Source: an uncultured Prochlorococcus sp. | GTDB lineage: Bacteria; Cyanobacteriota; Cyanobacteriia; PCC-6307; Cyanobiaceae | Length of the DNA: 64,000 nucleotides | Reading direction: 5' to 3' | Assembly: GCF_902616385.1 (NCBI RefSeq) | Contig: NZ_CACMSM010000003.1 | Coordinates: 1 to 64,000 of the forward strand | Shown: piece after piece, positions 20,487-28,034 of the stretch | Layout: every line of letters begins with the position of its first letter | Numbering within the stretch: position 1 is the stretch's first letter | Notes under the pieces: model-generated | What the model was told of the DNA's origin: nothing | Seen by the model: only the letters and a program-made list of their open reading frames with translations | Databases searched by the model: none | Translations under genes and position numbers: made by a program

Positions 20487-20535
20487 TTAAAAAAGAGGGG
20501 TTTATCCCTCTAAGTTTAGATCGACTGTCAATCAC
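20487..20535 (-). repeat. Dispersed hairpin-leader element, copy B
   Basis: Minus strand: GATTGACAGTCGATCTAAACT, then AGAGGG/CCCTCT stem with loop, then T6. Almost identical to copy A in its first 21 nt. It sits upstream of the three-gene membrane unit and about 45 nt past the stop of the 51-aa gene at 20581. Confidence 0.7.
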
Positions 20536-20580
20536 AGTTTATTTTAGCTTTTTATCTTCTCTAAAAAAACAGTATTTTAT

Positions 20581-20736
20581 TTAGCCAGAGCAAGAGAAGG
20601 CACCTGCAAGAATATTTTTAAAAATTGGTGCTTGACCCAAGGCATACAAAAAGAAAGTTGATGATGCGAGAGTAATAGCTATTTTAGAAGCCCTGTTAAC
20701 TTTCAAATTTGAGACTTTTGTAAATGCAGAGTTCAT
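20581..20736 (-). CDS. Small hydrophobic hypothetical protein (51 aa)
   Basis: ATG with AAGGAAC Shine-Dalgarno. Basic N-terminus (KVSNLKVNRASK), a hydrophobic helix (IAITLASSTFFLYALG) and tail AGAFSCSG. One membrane span; family not recognised. The spacer 20737-21021 is AT-rich with no coding frame. Confidence 0.55.
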   Translation of the reverse strand: MNSAFTKVSNLKVNRASKIAITLASSTFFLYALGQAPIFKNILAGAFSCSG

Positions 20737-21021
20737 TTGTTCCTTAATTTATTGACTTTATAATAGCTGCAAAAATTAAATATTCTGCATCAATATTTAC
20801 CAAAGAAGAATTTGAGTGCTCTTTTTCTCAACTTGCATTTTTAATTTTAAAAAATGCTTTTAAGATTAGAGCCAATATTATAGTCTGTATAATTTCTCTT
20901 CAAACATTTTTTAATTTAAATAGATATTTCCTTATAAACTTCAGCAAAGTATTTACCAATTAAATCTTTGGTTGATCTTCTTTATGAAATTTATAACTAA
21001 TTGATGAATTTATATTAATAA

Positions 21022-22620
21022 CTAATTAATCTTTATGAAGTTAATATCTTTAAATTTTCTTAATTTTGTAAATTTAGACCTATTGGACTCATTAAGTTTA
21101 AAAATATCTTTATCACTTATAATTCCATAAATTGTTTTTTTATTGGGTATTTGATTAGTCTCAATTAACTGAGTATTTGCAATATAAAATTTAAATAAAT
21201 ATAATTTTTTATTATCTAAGTTTCCTATAAGAAATATTGGGTTATTATTTATTATTTGTTTAACATCAGATTGATATATAAATTTTTTAATGTCATTGTT
21301 TGGATTTCCTACTATACCAATAGAAAAAAGAAGATTAAGTATTAATATTTCGATAAAAAATATAGATAAGATTTTATTTATATTAAAAGATTGAGTATTG
21401 GTTTTATAAAGTAAATTTGAAGATAAAACTATTGATATTAAAGAAAAAAGAGAAATTACAAATGATTCTATTAAACTAAGTTCACTAAAAATTTTTAAAT
21501 TAAATATTGATCCTAAAAAAATTACTAAAAAGATTATTATCATTAACCCTGCAAATATTCTTAACGTTAATTTAGAGTTATTTGATTTATTTTTAAAAGT
21601 ATCATAAATACCGAAGGAGGCATTTGAAGCAAAAAATGGAATAGTGAATAACATATAGTGCGAATATTTTGAAGCTGTTAACATCAAAATTAAAATATTT
21701 ATTAAAGGAGTAAAAACAAATAATATTTTAATTTCTCTAGATTTATTCTTTAGGATATATCTAGTTCCATTAATAAAAAAAACAAAGAAAGGTGTAGATA
21801 ATAAAAGTAGATTACGTGGATAAAATAAAAATCCTTCAAATATATTATTTTCAGTTAATGTTTTTTGCTCAAATAGCAAATATGGTCTTATTAGAGAATC
21901 AACTCCATATGTTTGATAAGAGATAAAGTAAAAAATTATAATTGGTATTAAACCCACAAAAAATCCAAAAATTAAAAATCTAATATTTTTATAATTTAGA
22001 TTTTTAATTTTCACCAAAAATAGAGGAGATAGACTTATTAGAGGTAGTATTTGTAGATAACTTCTTACAAAAAATGGAAGTGAAAATAATAAACCAATAA
22101 TAAATAAATATCTATTTATAAGATGGCTTTTTAAAAAATTATTTAACTTCAGTAAAAATAAAACACCTAACAAATTTAAAAAAATATAAAGTGTGTCAGG
22201 ACTACAATATTTGTTGTAAGTGAACCAAAGGAATGATGTTGATAAAGTAAAAATAGATATTATTCCTATTTCAAAACTGCTTATTTTTTTTATTATTTTG
22301 AATAATACTACCGAAGAAAGTATTGAAAAAATATAACCTGGTAATCTTGCTGAAAATTCATTTAGTCCAAATATCTTTAAACTCAATGCAATTAACCAAT
22401 AGGAACCAATAGTTTTGTGATGTGCGTTTTCAAAAGGTGTGAACCAATTATTTGTTTCTAATATTAATTTTGCTCTGTTAGCGTAAGCACTTTCATCATG
22501 TGCAATTAAACTATGATTTTCAATAAAAAATAACGAACAAAAAGATATTAAGAGAAGAATAGATATAAGGAGAATTACAAGCTTTTTATTGATTGTTATA
22601 TTATGCTCTATTAAATTCAT
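21022..22620 (-). CDS. Polytopic glycosyltransferase, GT39/GT83 (PMT/ArnT) type
   Basis: 532 aa with roughly 11 membrane segments. The first extracytoplasmic loop begins HDESAYANRAKLI, containing the acidic pair typical of Dol-P/undecaprenyl-P-sugar-dependent GT-C transferases; GSYWLIALSLKIFGLNEFSARLPGYIFS also fits. It would move a sugar from a lipid carrier to an exported acceptor such as lipid or glycan. A lone gene in unusually AT-rich sequence between long spacers, consistent with a transferred island gene. Confidence 0.82.
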   Translation of the reverse strand: MNLIEHNITINKKLVILLISILLLISFCSLFFIENHSLIAHDESAYANRAKLILETNNWFTPFENAHHKTIGSYWLIALSLKIFGLNEFSARLPGYIFSILSSVVLFKIIKKISSFEIGIISIFTLSTSFLWFTYNKYCSPDTLYIFLNLLGVLFLLKLNNFLKSHLINRYLFIIGLLFSLPFFVRSYLQILPLISLSPLFLVKIKNLNYKNIRFLIFGFFVGLIPIIIFYFISYQTYGVDSLIRPYLLFEQKTLTENNIFEGFLFYPRNLLLLSTPFFVFFINGTRYILKNKSREIKILFVFTPLINILILMLTASKYSHYMLFTIPFFASNASFGIYDTFKNKSNNSKLTLRIFAGLMIIIFLVIFLGSIFNLKIFSELSLIESFVISLFSLISIVLSSNLLYKTNTQSFNINKILSIFFIEILILNLLFSIGIVGNPNNDIKKFIYQSDVKQIINNNPIFLIGNLDNKKLYLFKFYIANTQLIETNQIPNKKTIYGIISDKDIFKLNESNRSKFTKLRKFKDINFIKIN

Positions 22621-22864
22621 AATTATTTAAAACAATAGATTCATTATCCATTAATTATTCTATTAAATGAAGGTTGATGTTTATATATTTTTTAAAAATT
22701 AAGAATGGGATTTTTCATGTAATTATTATTAATGATGATTAATTAGAAGGATTGATTATTTAAATAATAAATGTATTAACTATTAATTAGCTTTGAGTAA
22801 GATAAATATAGAGAAATTCCTAATCTTGAAAATTTAGAAAAGTAAAATTTTTAAAAGATAGTTT

Positions 22865-22993
22865 CTGGCAATAAAAGAATACTTTAAAGAAGAAGGGGCT
22901 AAAGATATAGCCCCTCTTGGTGAAACTCTTCCAAAGAAACATCAGATAAATTTTACTTTAAATGATAGTAAGATGGGCAAATTTAACAATTGA
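22865..22993 (+). pseudogene. Startless protein-like frame with internal GC-rich hairpin
   Basis: 42 codons (AIKEYFKEEGAKDIAPLGETLPKKHQ..., ending KMGKFNN) with no ATG/GTG/TTG; only CTG is available at the head. It contains a perfect GGGGCTA/TAGCCCC stem at 22895-22914. The rest of the gene-free stretch 22621-23105 shows nothing I can support. Confidence 0.35.
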
Positions 22994-23105
22994 TAAATTT
23001 AATTTTTTTTAAGCAAGATTTTTTGATACAAATTTATCTAGATCAAAAAATGAGCAGGATTATATTCTCTATACTTAATGAAAATATAAATTTTTATGCA
23101 AAAAT

Positions 23106-23315
23106 TTAAGCTGTCTTTTTAAAAGGGTTCATATTCCTTAAAAAGTTATTACTTTTGCGGGTACTCATTTTTCTATATCTTTGATTTATATCCAGGATAT
23201 ACTTTCTAGCTTTCTTATCACTTTCAATTTTCTTTTTTCGAAGACGTAGAGCCCTTAAATCTTCTATGGACATGAGGCCATCATCTTCATTGAAATTTAA
23301 ATGATCAAATTGCAT
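23106..23315 (-). CDS. Basic hypothetical protein (69 aa)
   Basis: Short acidic start (MQFDHLNFNEDDGLMSIEDLRALRLRKKK as two pieces of charge) and a highly basic remainder ending NMNPFKKTA. It could bind nucleic acid, but no domain is recognised. No membrane segment. Confidence 0.6.
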   Translation of the reverse strand: MQFDHLNFNEDDGLMSIEDLRALRLRKKKIESDKKARKYILDINQRYRKMSTRKSNNFLRNMNPFKKTA

Positions 23316-23462
23316 CAGTTTAAGAAATTAAGTTTCTTCTTTAAGTGCAAGATTAACAACCTTATCTTTATTTGCAATAGAGATAATTAACCAACTTAAT
23401 TTAAATAAGTTATTTAATTTTCAGAAAGCTATGAATTTAAGTATTAAAAACTTTCTAAAAAA

Positions 23463-23582
23463 TCAAGAAAAACTTTTGATTGAATTAGATGGAACTTCTA
23501 CAGATACAAATGATTCTCCATAATGAGATTCGGCTGATCTTATCAGTAACCAATAAAAGAAATTTACTAAAGCTTTCTCCAC
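23463..23582 (-). CDS. Micro-protein of the NFxxWxLLxSAES family (39 aa, GTG start)
   Basis: GTG-started product MEKALVNFFYWLLIRSAES with tail VSVEVPSNSIKSFS. It matches the 35-aa product at 17263. Without the paralogue this ORF would not be convincing. Function unknown. Confidence 0.58.
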   Translation of the reverse strand: MEKALVNFFYWLLIRSAESHYGESFVSVEVPSNSIKSFS

Positions 23583-23726
23583 GAGGATTTAGTAACTAAT
23601 TTAAATAAACTCATCATTTTTGTAATAGCAATATACAAAATAAATTTATTACGCAATCAAGATATTTCCCTCATAAAGCATACTTGCATATAAATTAAGA
23701 AAAATTTGCACTCTCAGGCTTTAGGC

Positions 23727-23775
23727 AGCGGACTAAATCCTTTTGGAGTATTGGACTTTAGTCCGCTCTATTTTT
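23727..23775 (+). ncRNA. Strong stem-loop, possible 3' end of an unannotated small RNA
   Basis: AGCGGACTAAATCC pairs with GGACTTTAGTCCGCT: 14 bp with a single bulged C, 12-nt loop, followed by CTATTTTT. The stretch 23583-23973 (391 nt) has no coding frame and no plus-strand gene upstream, so the hairpin looks like the terminator of a non-coding transcript. Confidence 0.45.
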
Positions 23776-23973
23776 CAGCAAAAGAAAAATAGCACTGCAA
23801 GCTGACTAGATCACTAATTTAATATTTGACTCTGAATAAGCTAATTGAGCAAGAGTATCTGAGCATATTTTGGTGTTATTTATTGTATAAATTTGCTACG
23901 AAACTTTTGTTATATCAATGGCTTCAGTATTTTTGCTCATTGATATATTAATTCTTAAATAATATTATTATTG

Positions 23974-24090
23974 ATGCCTAAAGAGGGTTTAATTTTGAAA
24001 AAAATAATTAAATTTTTTAAACTGATCAAGAGAAGAATCGATATTCTTAATGCAGAGACTGAATTGAAATTTATATTGGAAAATAAATAA
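23974..24090 (+). CDS. Basic micro-protein (38 aa)
   Basis: MPKEGLILKKIIKFFKLIKRRIDILNAETELKF; amphipathic and cationic. Its stop overlaps the ATG of the next gene (TAATG), which argues for real, coupled translation. No family recognised. Confidence 0.5.
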   Translation: MPKEGLILKKIIKFFKLIKRRIDILNAETELKFILENK

Positions 24091-24236
24091 TGGGATTCCC
24101 ACATTGCCCTATTTGTATAGTTCTAGCATTTGTTTCAGTTTTTATGGGAGTTACTCGTAGTTATATGTTTTATATTCTTGTTCGGGAGTTTATGAGAGCC
24201 GAATCTACTTTTAAATTGAAGTTTAGTTCCTGTTAA
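24090..24236 (+). CDS. Membrane micro-protein with CPIC motif (48 aa)
   Basis: Begins MGFPHCPICIVLAFVSVFMG: a Cys-x2-Cys at the start of a single membrane helix, then a basic tail ending FSSC. Coupled to the preceding gene by a 1-nt overlap. Function unknown. Confidence 0.52.
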   Translation: MGFPHCPICIVLAFVSVFMGVTRSYMFYILVREFMRAESTFKLKFSSC

Positions 24237-24272
24237 TTGTTGACATCTAAGTATAAATACTTTATAAATAGA

Positions 24273-24372
24273 TTGTAGTGAAAACTACAAAATCGTCCGA
24301 TCTACCATCTGATAGACCGCAGTACGACTCAAGCCATAGGACGGGGACTTGAGCAAGTTCAGGAGCTGCATC
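24273..24372 (+). promoter_or_regulatory. Structured leader RNA candidate, possibly pseudoknotted
   Basis: Upstream of the 33-aa ORF. A 7-bp hairpin with a GAAA tetraloop (TTGTAGT-GAAA-ACTACAA, 24273-24290); then CGTCC (24294-24298) can pair with GGACG (24339-24343), and CTCAAG (24328-24333) with CTTGAG (24348-24353). The last two helices interleave as in an H-type pseudoknot. A TCTA/TAGA hairpin lies inside. Shine-Dalgarno AGGAG follows at 24361. Local GC is clearly higher than the surroundings. Confidence 0.5.
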
Positions 24373-24474
24373 ATGGTAAACATGTATTTCAATGGAAAGT
24401 CATTCGTATATTGTAGAAAACAAGAAGAAAAGATTATAAAGCTTACTTATAGAGGATCTATTTACTTAAAATAA
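24373..24474 (+). CDS. Micro-protein with DUF4278-like LTYRG motif (33 aa)
   Basis: ATG 7 nt after AGGAG. Product MVNMYFNGKSFVYCRKQEEK followed by IIKLTYRGSIYLK; the LTYRG-x-x-Y motif is the signature of the short cyanobacterial DUF4278 family. The structured region upstream suggests regulated translation. The spacer 24475-24666 shows nothing. Confidence 0.5.
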   Translation: MVNMYFNGKSFVYCRKQEEKIIKLTYRGSIYLK

Positions 24475-24719
24475 GATTTCTAATTTCTTTTTTAAAAAAG
24501 TTTGGACATTTATTGACGTTTTTGGATTAAGTATTTATTAATACTTTATAAGAAGAACTTATAGTGAATATATTTTTTGCCTATTTAAAAATTCATATAT
24601 TCGTATATTTAGTAACGAGAAATTAATTTTAAAATAACTATTTTTTAATTAGATATTTAAACGGTTATGCAACCTATTTCTGAAGAACTTTACAAAAAAA
24701 TAGTTGAGAGTTCTAAAAA

Positions 24720-24794
24720 ATGAGTAAATTACTAATTGCTATATTAGCTTTGGATATAGGCGTTAGTCTTTCTAAAGTTTTTATTTTTACCTGA
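24720..24794 (+). CDS. Possible hydrophobic micro-ORF (24 aa)
   Basis: MSKLLIAILALDIGVSLSKVF; its ATG overlaps the stop of an 18-codon ORF (24667-24723) as ATGA. Supported only by the coupling and the hydrophobic pattern. Could be chance. Confidence 0.22.
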   Translation: MSKLLIAILALDIGVSLSKVFIFT

Positions 24795-24873
24795 AAATCA
24801 AATTGCCTAGTAAAAAAGAAGCAATTGTTTTCTAAAAAAGAAATATTTTCTGGGTATTCATTATTTGATTTAT

Positions 24874-24963
24874 TTATTTTATAAAGTAAATAATTAAACC
24901 AACAAAAGAACTTCCTACAAGTAGTAGCACCATAAAAAGTGCTATTAACTTTGCTAATCCCAT
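24874..24963 (-). CDS. Single-span membrane micro-protein (29 aa)
   Basis: MGLAKLIALFMVLLLVGSSF then a short tail ending YFIK. Its ATG overlaps the 3' end of the 128-aa gene by 10 nt, so expression depends on that gene. The ORF-track entry 24713-25018 is a shadow of this region. Confidence 0.5.
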   Translation of the reverse strand: MGLAKLIALFMVLLLVGSSFVGLIIYFIK

Positions 24964-25340
24964 AAAGATAAATCCGAATTTCCTGTAGATCTTTGCATCC
25001 AGTGAATTTTCCAAACATTATTTACTTTTTTAAAAATTGACGTAACTGTTGGTAAGTCATCATTAGGTGTCCCTTTATAAGAAAATTTTGAACCTAGTGT
25101 AAAAATGCACATTACTATATTTTCGCTTAAAAATTCGAATCGGTGAATTTTAGTTATTTCTGCCTTTTCTTGAACAATTTCATAAGTAATCATTTGTTCG
25201 AACCCTTTTGCATCTATAGGATTACCACTCGGTCTTATGAATAGAAAATCTGGAGTTGCATTGTCGACAAAGAATGAGGCCATTGTTTTTGGATTAGCAA
25301 ACTCATTTAGTAATGAAATTATTGTTTCTTTATTATTCAT
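24954..25340 (-). CDS. NTF2-like (SnoaL/DUF3804-type) protein
   Basis: 128 aa. The N-terminal helix plus FANPKTMASFFVDNATPDFLFIRPSGNP and the strand-rich C-terminus ending VWKIHWMQRSTG match cyanobacterial NTF2-like proteins (DUF3804, as far as I can judge). These are cone-shaped small-ligand or catalytic domains. The ATG directly abuts the T-run of hairpin element copy C. Confidence 0.7.
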   Translation of the reverse strand: MNNKETIISLLNEFANPKTMASFFVDNATPDFLFIRPSGNPIDAKGFEQMITYEIVQEKAEITKIHRFEFLSENIVMCIFTLGSKFSYKGTPNDDLPTVTSIFKKVNNVWKIHWMQRSTGNSDLSLWD

Positions 25341-25378
25341 AAAAAAAAAGGATGTAACCCTTCTAGTTTAGATCTACG
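25341..25378 (-). repeat. Dispersed hairpin-leader element, copy C (degenerate stem)
   Basis: Minus strand: GTAGATCTAAACTAGAAGGG, short AAGG/CCTT stem, long T-run, then the ATG of the 128-aa gene with no gap. The next gene (25463) is divergent, so this copy cannot terminate an upstream minus-strand gene. Confidence 0.55.
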
Positions 25379-25462
25379 GTTTAAAATGTACAAATCAATA
25401 TGGGATGATTCTAAAAAAAATTCGTTAGGATGTTTGAAATAATTAGATTTTTAATGTAAATC

Positions 25463-25585
25463 ATGATCAATTCATTAAACAAATTATTGCCAGTTGGCAA
25501 AAAAGTAAAAAAATATTTACCTTTTTTTATTGGATTTAAATTACTCACATTTACTGGCTTTCTTACTTATTTAATGAATCGCTAA
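25463..25585 (+). CDS. Small membrane protein (40 aa)
   Basis: Basic N-terminus (MINSLNKLLPVGKKVKKYLP) and one hydrophobic helix. Divergent from the NTF2-like gene. No family recognised. Confidence 0.45.
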   Translation: MINSLNKLLPVGKKVKKYLPFFIGFKLLTFTGFLTYLMNR

Positions 25586-25628
25586 TTGATATAACATTAA
25601 CAATAAATTTTAACTAAATTAAAATCTA

Positions 25629-25832
25629 GTGAATAAAGAAGAACGAACTTTAAAATTTAAGTCTATGTCAAGTATCCAAAGAAAAGAATTGATATTAAAG
25701 AAAATGAAAGAGAGGGGTATTGAGGTGGGAAGTGGAATTCCTAATAAAAAATACGATAGCAAAGAGGTTTATGAATTAATTCATATTGCGAATTGCTTTC
25801 CAGAATTAAGAGAGGGAAAAAAAAATATTTAG
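25629..25832 (+). CDS. Hypothetical basic protein (67 aa)
   Basis: GTG start. Two helical charged segments around SSIQRKELILKKMKERGIEVGSGIPNKKYDSKEVYELIHIANCFPELREG. The small helix-turn arrangement could bind nucleic acid, but no family is recognised. Possibly in one transcript with the 40-aa membrane gene 43 nt upstream. Confidence 0.58.
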   Translation: MNKEERTLKFKSMSSIQRKELILKKMKERGIEVGSGIPNKKYDSKEVYELIHIANCFPELREGKKNI

Positions 25833-25851
25833 GATTCTTTAATTAAGTTTT

Positions 25852-26232
25852 TTATTTTGGTTCCCTTATCGCAGAAATAATTAATCCACCTATCAATCCG
25901 AGATTAATAAATACTGCTTTTTGATGGATAGGAAATACATGAAAAATTATTGTTGTTGGAATAAGAAATAGTAATAAAAAGACTGAACCGATTTTTTGTT
26001 TTTCACCAAATATAAAAAATCCAGAACCCAAGATCAGACATACAATGGCTCCCACTAGAAGAATAGATGAAATTGGTTCAGGAATGCCTTTTGAAGAAAT
26101 ATATTCAACTGTTCTTTCAAAATCATTTATTTTGCCAGGTATGGCTGAGATAAATATTGCTGAAATTGATACTCTTGAAAAAAAATCTAAAAAAGATTTG
26201 ATTCTTTTATTTTTCAAAAAAAAATTTTTCAT
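25852..26232 (-). CDS. DoxX-like membrane protein
   Basis: 126 aa, four membrane segments. RVSISAIFISAIPGKINDFERTVEYISSKGIP fits the DoxX/DoxD family start and GSGFFIFGEKQKIGSVFLLLFLIPTT its middle. DoxX proteins are membrane components linked with quinone or thiol redox chemistry in some bacteria. A second DoxX-type gene is at 52509. Confidence 0.75.
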   Translation of the reverse strand: MKNFFLKNKRIKSFLDFFSRVSISAIFISAIPGKINDFERTVEYISSKGIPEPISSILLVGAIVCLILGSGFFIFGEKQKIGSVFLLLFLIPTTIIFHVFPIHQKAVFINLGLIGGLIISAIREPK

Positions 26233-26428
26233 AATCTTATTATAAGAAAAAAATTTTATGCGTTTATTAAATACTTAATTTGTCTGAAATAATTTTAAAT
26301 TTTTCTCAAAGAGGTTTAACTAAATTAATAGAAATCTTTTTAATTAATGTGAATCTTATTAAGCTAATTAATAGTAATTTATGAATTGTCTTTTTATATT
26401 TATGAAATAATAAATCTAATTAAAATAA

Positions 26429-26905
26429 ATGTTTAAAAAATTTCTTTTCACTTCTTTTTTAATTTTAAGTTCCTTCATAACTATATATCCTTCAAAAAAA
26501 GAAAATACTAATTTTTTGGATTATTGCTATTCTTTAGAAAAAATAATTTCTAGAAATACAGTAGAAAAAAATAATAATCTATCTACGAATTTTAGACCTT
26601 TAGCAAAAAAAATTGCTATATTTGGGACTAAAAAAACTAAAGGCACTTTAGCTAATAAGATAATTGATGAATATAAAAAATCCAAAAAATTACTAATTAT
26701 TAATTTTGTTCCAAACAAAATTTATTGTTTAGCAGGATATTGGATAGAGGAGGTAAGTCCAGGGAAATTCGAATCAATTTTCTTTGAGAAAACCAAACAA
26801 AAAATAAATGAATATAAGAATACAAAAAAAGAAGTAGATAAATTTATAGAAGGAATTAATTTAGAATATAAATCTATAAAAAAAGAAATAAATGATTTTT
26901 TTTAG
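26429..26905 (+). CDS. Exported or membrane-anchored hypothetical protein (158 aa)
   Basis: N-terminal hydrophobic signal (MFKKFLFTSFLILSSFITIYP) followed by a very Lys/Asn/Glu-rich polar domain with two Cys (DYCYSLEK, KIYCLAGYW). The middle GTKKTKGTLANKIIDEYKKSKKLLIINFVPNK reads as coding and not as noise. No family recognised. The spacer upstream (26233-26428) is empty. Confidence 0.55.
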   Translation: MFKKFLFTSFLILSSFITIYPSKKENTNFLDYCYSLEKIISRNTVEKNNNLSTNFRPLAKKIAIFGTKKTKGTLANKIIDEYKKSKKLLIINFVPNKIYCLAGYWIEEVSPGKFESIFFEKTKQKINEYKNTKKEVDKFIEGINLEYKSIKKEINDFF

Positions 26906-26971
26906 AAAATCAAAATCTTTTTTCTTACAATATAAATTTATTTGTTACGTTTAATTCATTTTTTTAGATTG

Positions 26972-27244
26972 CTAAATAAAAAATATTAGAAATCCCAAAA
27001 TAATTACAAGTCCAAAAATTGATAATGAATAAATTATTTTCTTTTTGATAGAAAATGTAAATTTATTTTTGGTAATTTTTGCAAAGAAGAGAAATTTTTT
27101 ATTTGATTTTGAATCATATTTTTCAGAATTGTTTTCAGCATAATAATTATTGAATAGTTCTTCCCTATTTTCATCACTGTCTATTTGTTAAGTGATTTTA
27201 GAGGTCCAAACTTTTGTAATTTGATTTCTCAAAAAAGGATTCAT
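26972..27244 (-). pseudogene. Tail-anchored membrane protein gene interrupted by a TAA codon
   Basis: Ninety-codon frame starting MNPFLRNQITKVWTSKIT; codon 19 is TAA (27188-27190), then the frame continues QIDSDENREELFNNYYAENN and ends in a C-terminal membrane helix (IIYSLSIFGLVIILGFLIFFI). Composition is continuous across the stop, so a single nonsense change is the simplest reading. It is coupled (ATGA) to another damaged frame upstream. Confidence 0.55.
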
Positions 27245-27369
27245 GCATATTTGAAATAGTTTTTATTTTTAAAATAAAAATTAGTTTTTTCTAAATTATC
27301 ATCAAACCATTCATAATAAATAATGAAGTTCGGCTTTGCAAAATAAGAAATTCTATTATAGAAATTATT
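27241..27369 (-). pseudogene. Startless frame coupled to the interrupted gene
   Basis: 42 protein-like codons (NNFYNRISYFAKPNFIIYYE, then WFDDNLEKTNFYFKN) bounded by TAA with no ATG/GTG/TTG. The stop TGA overlaps the ATG of the next frame (ATGA), as in live coupled gene pairs, suggesting both members of a former unit decayed. Confidence 0.4.
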
Positions 27370-27537
27370 TTAAAACATAAGATAAATAAAAAAAGAAAGA
27401 CATTTTTGTTGACAAATTCCATTATTTATTTTTTAAATCATCATTAATTGTTAATTTTTTATTTAAAATATTTTAATAAATCTCTAATATGCAAATTATT
27501 TGATTTTCTTTTTTGATTAAGTTTGCTGGAAAATTAA

Positions 27538-27693
27538 TTATTTTGACTTTCTAGTTCCACCATAGGAATAATTTTTATGTTTAGAAATTAGATTCCAACA
27601 TTCTTTACAACAAAATATCCAGTTCGTATGAATTATTGATTTAACTCTGTAATGAGTTTTATCTGGCTTATGACATAAATCACATTTTTTCAT
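27538..27693 (-). CDS. Small zinc-ribbon-like protein (51 aa)
   Basis: Starts MKKCDLCHKPDKTHYRVKS and has FCCKECW further on: two Cys-x2-Cys-type knuckles about 27 residues apart, the spacing of a small zinc ribbon. Basic tail GGTRKSK. Likely nucleic-acid or protein binding; family not identified. Confidence 0.65.
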   Translation of the reverse strand: MKKCDLCHKPDKTHYRVKSIIHTNWIFCCKECWNLISKHKNYSYGGTRKSK

Positions 27694-27782
27694 TTATCTA
27701 TTAATTTTTAAATTTATTTTAGATATGTAAATATATGATTTAAAAAGATTCACGAAAAAATTTTTATCGTGTCATTATAAAT

Positions 27783-27930
27783 ATGCACTCCATACATCCT
27801 GAAGCAAAGCAGTGGTTTTGTTGAGTGCGATTATTCTAATTGCCCGATAAAATTTCTAACTTCTACTTTAAAAAATTTTTTGTCAACACCTTATTTTTTT
27901 TATATGCAATTTATCAGAAATTTTATTTAG
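27783..27930 (+). pseudogene. Possible frameshifted relic (HPEAKQWF...ECDYSNCP)
   Basis: ATG CAC... encodes MHSIHPEAKQWFC then TGA; in the adjacent frame it continues VECDYSNCPIKFL. The join reads like one small Cys-containing protein with a single-base shift near 27820. The later part of the frame is low complexity. The gene-free stretch 27694-28034 otherwise holds a CACGA/TCGTG hairpin near 27752-27773. Confidence 0.3.
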
Positions 27931-28034
27931 CTTTCTTTAAAAAAATTTTATTATACATCTAAATAATAACTTTAAAAAGAAACTCACGAATCATATTTAA
28001 TTAATTTTATTATGAATTAATTGATTTTAATAGT

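Noticed and set aside
22893-22918. GGGGCTA/TAGCCCC hairpin as a fifth copy of the dispersed element
   Set aside because: Lacks the ATCTAAACT block and is not followed by a clean T-run or start codon.
24290-24372. Assignment as glutamine (glnA/downstream-peptide) riboswitch
   Set aside because: Context fits, but the conserved CGTTCA and GGAAGTAGG-type segments are not found.
24713-25018. 101-aa minus-strand ORF
   Set aside because: Out of frame with the better supported NTF2-like gene and 29-aa membrane gene; Cys/Phe-rich shadow translation.
27785-27830. GCACTC...GAGTGC inverted repeat resembling CIRCE
   Set aside because: The spacer is far longer than 9 nt and no heat-shock gene is near.
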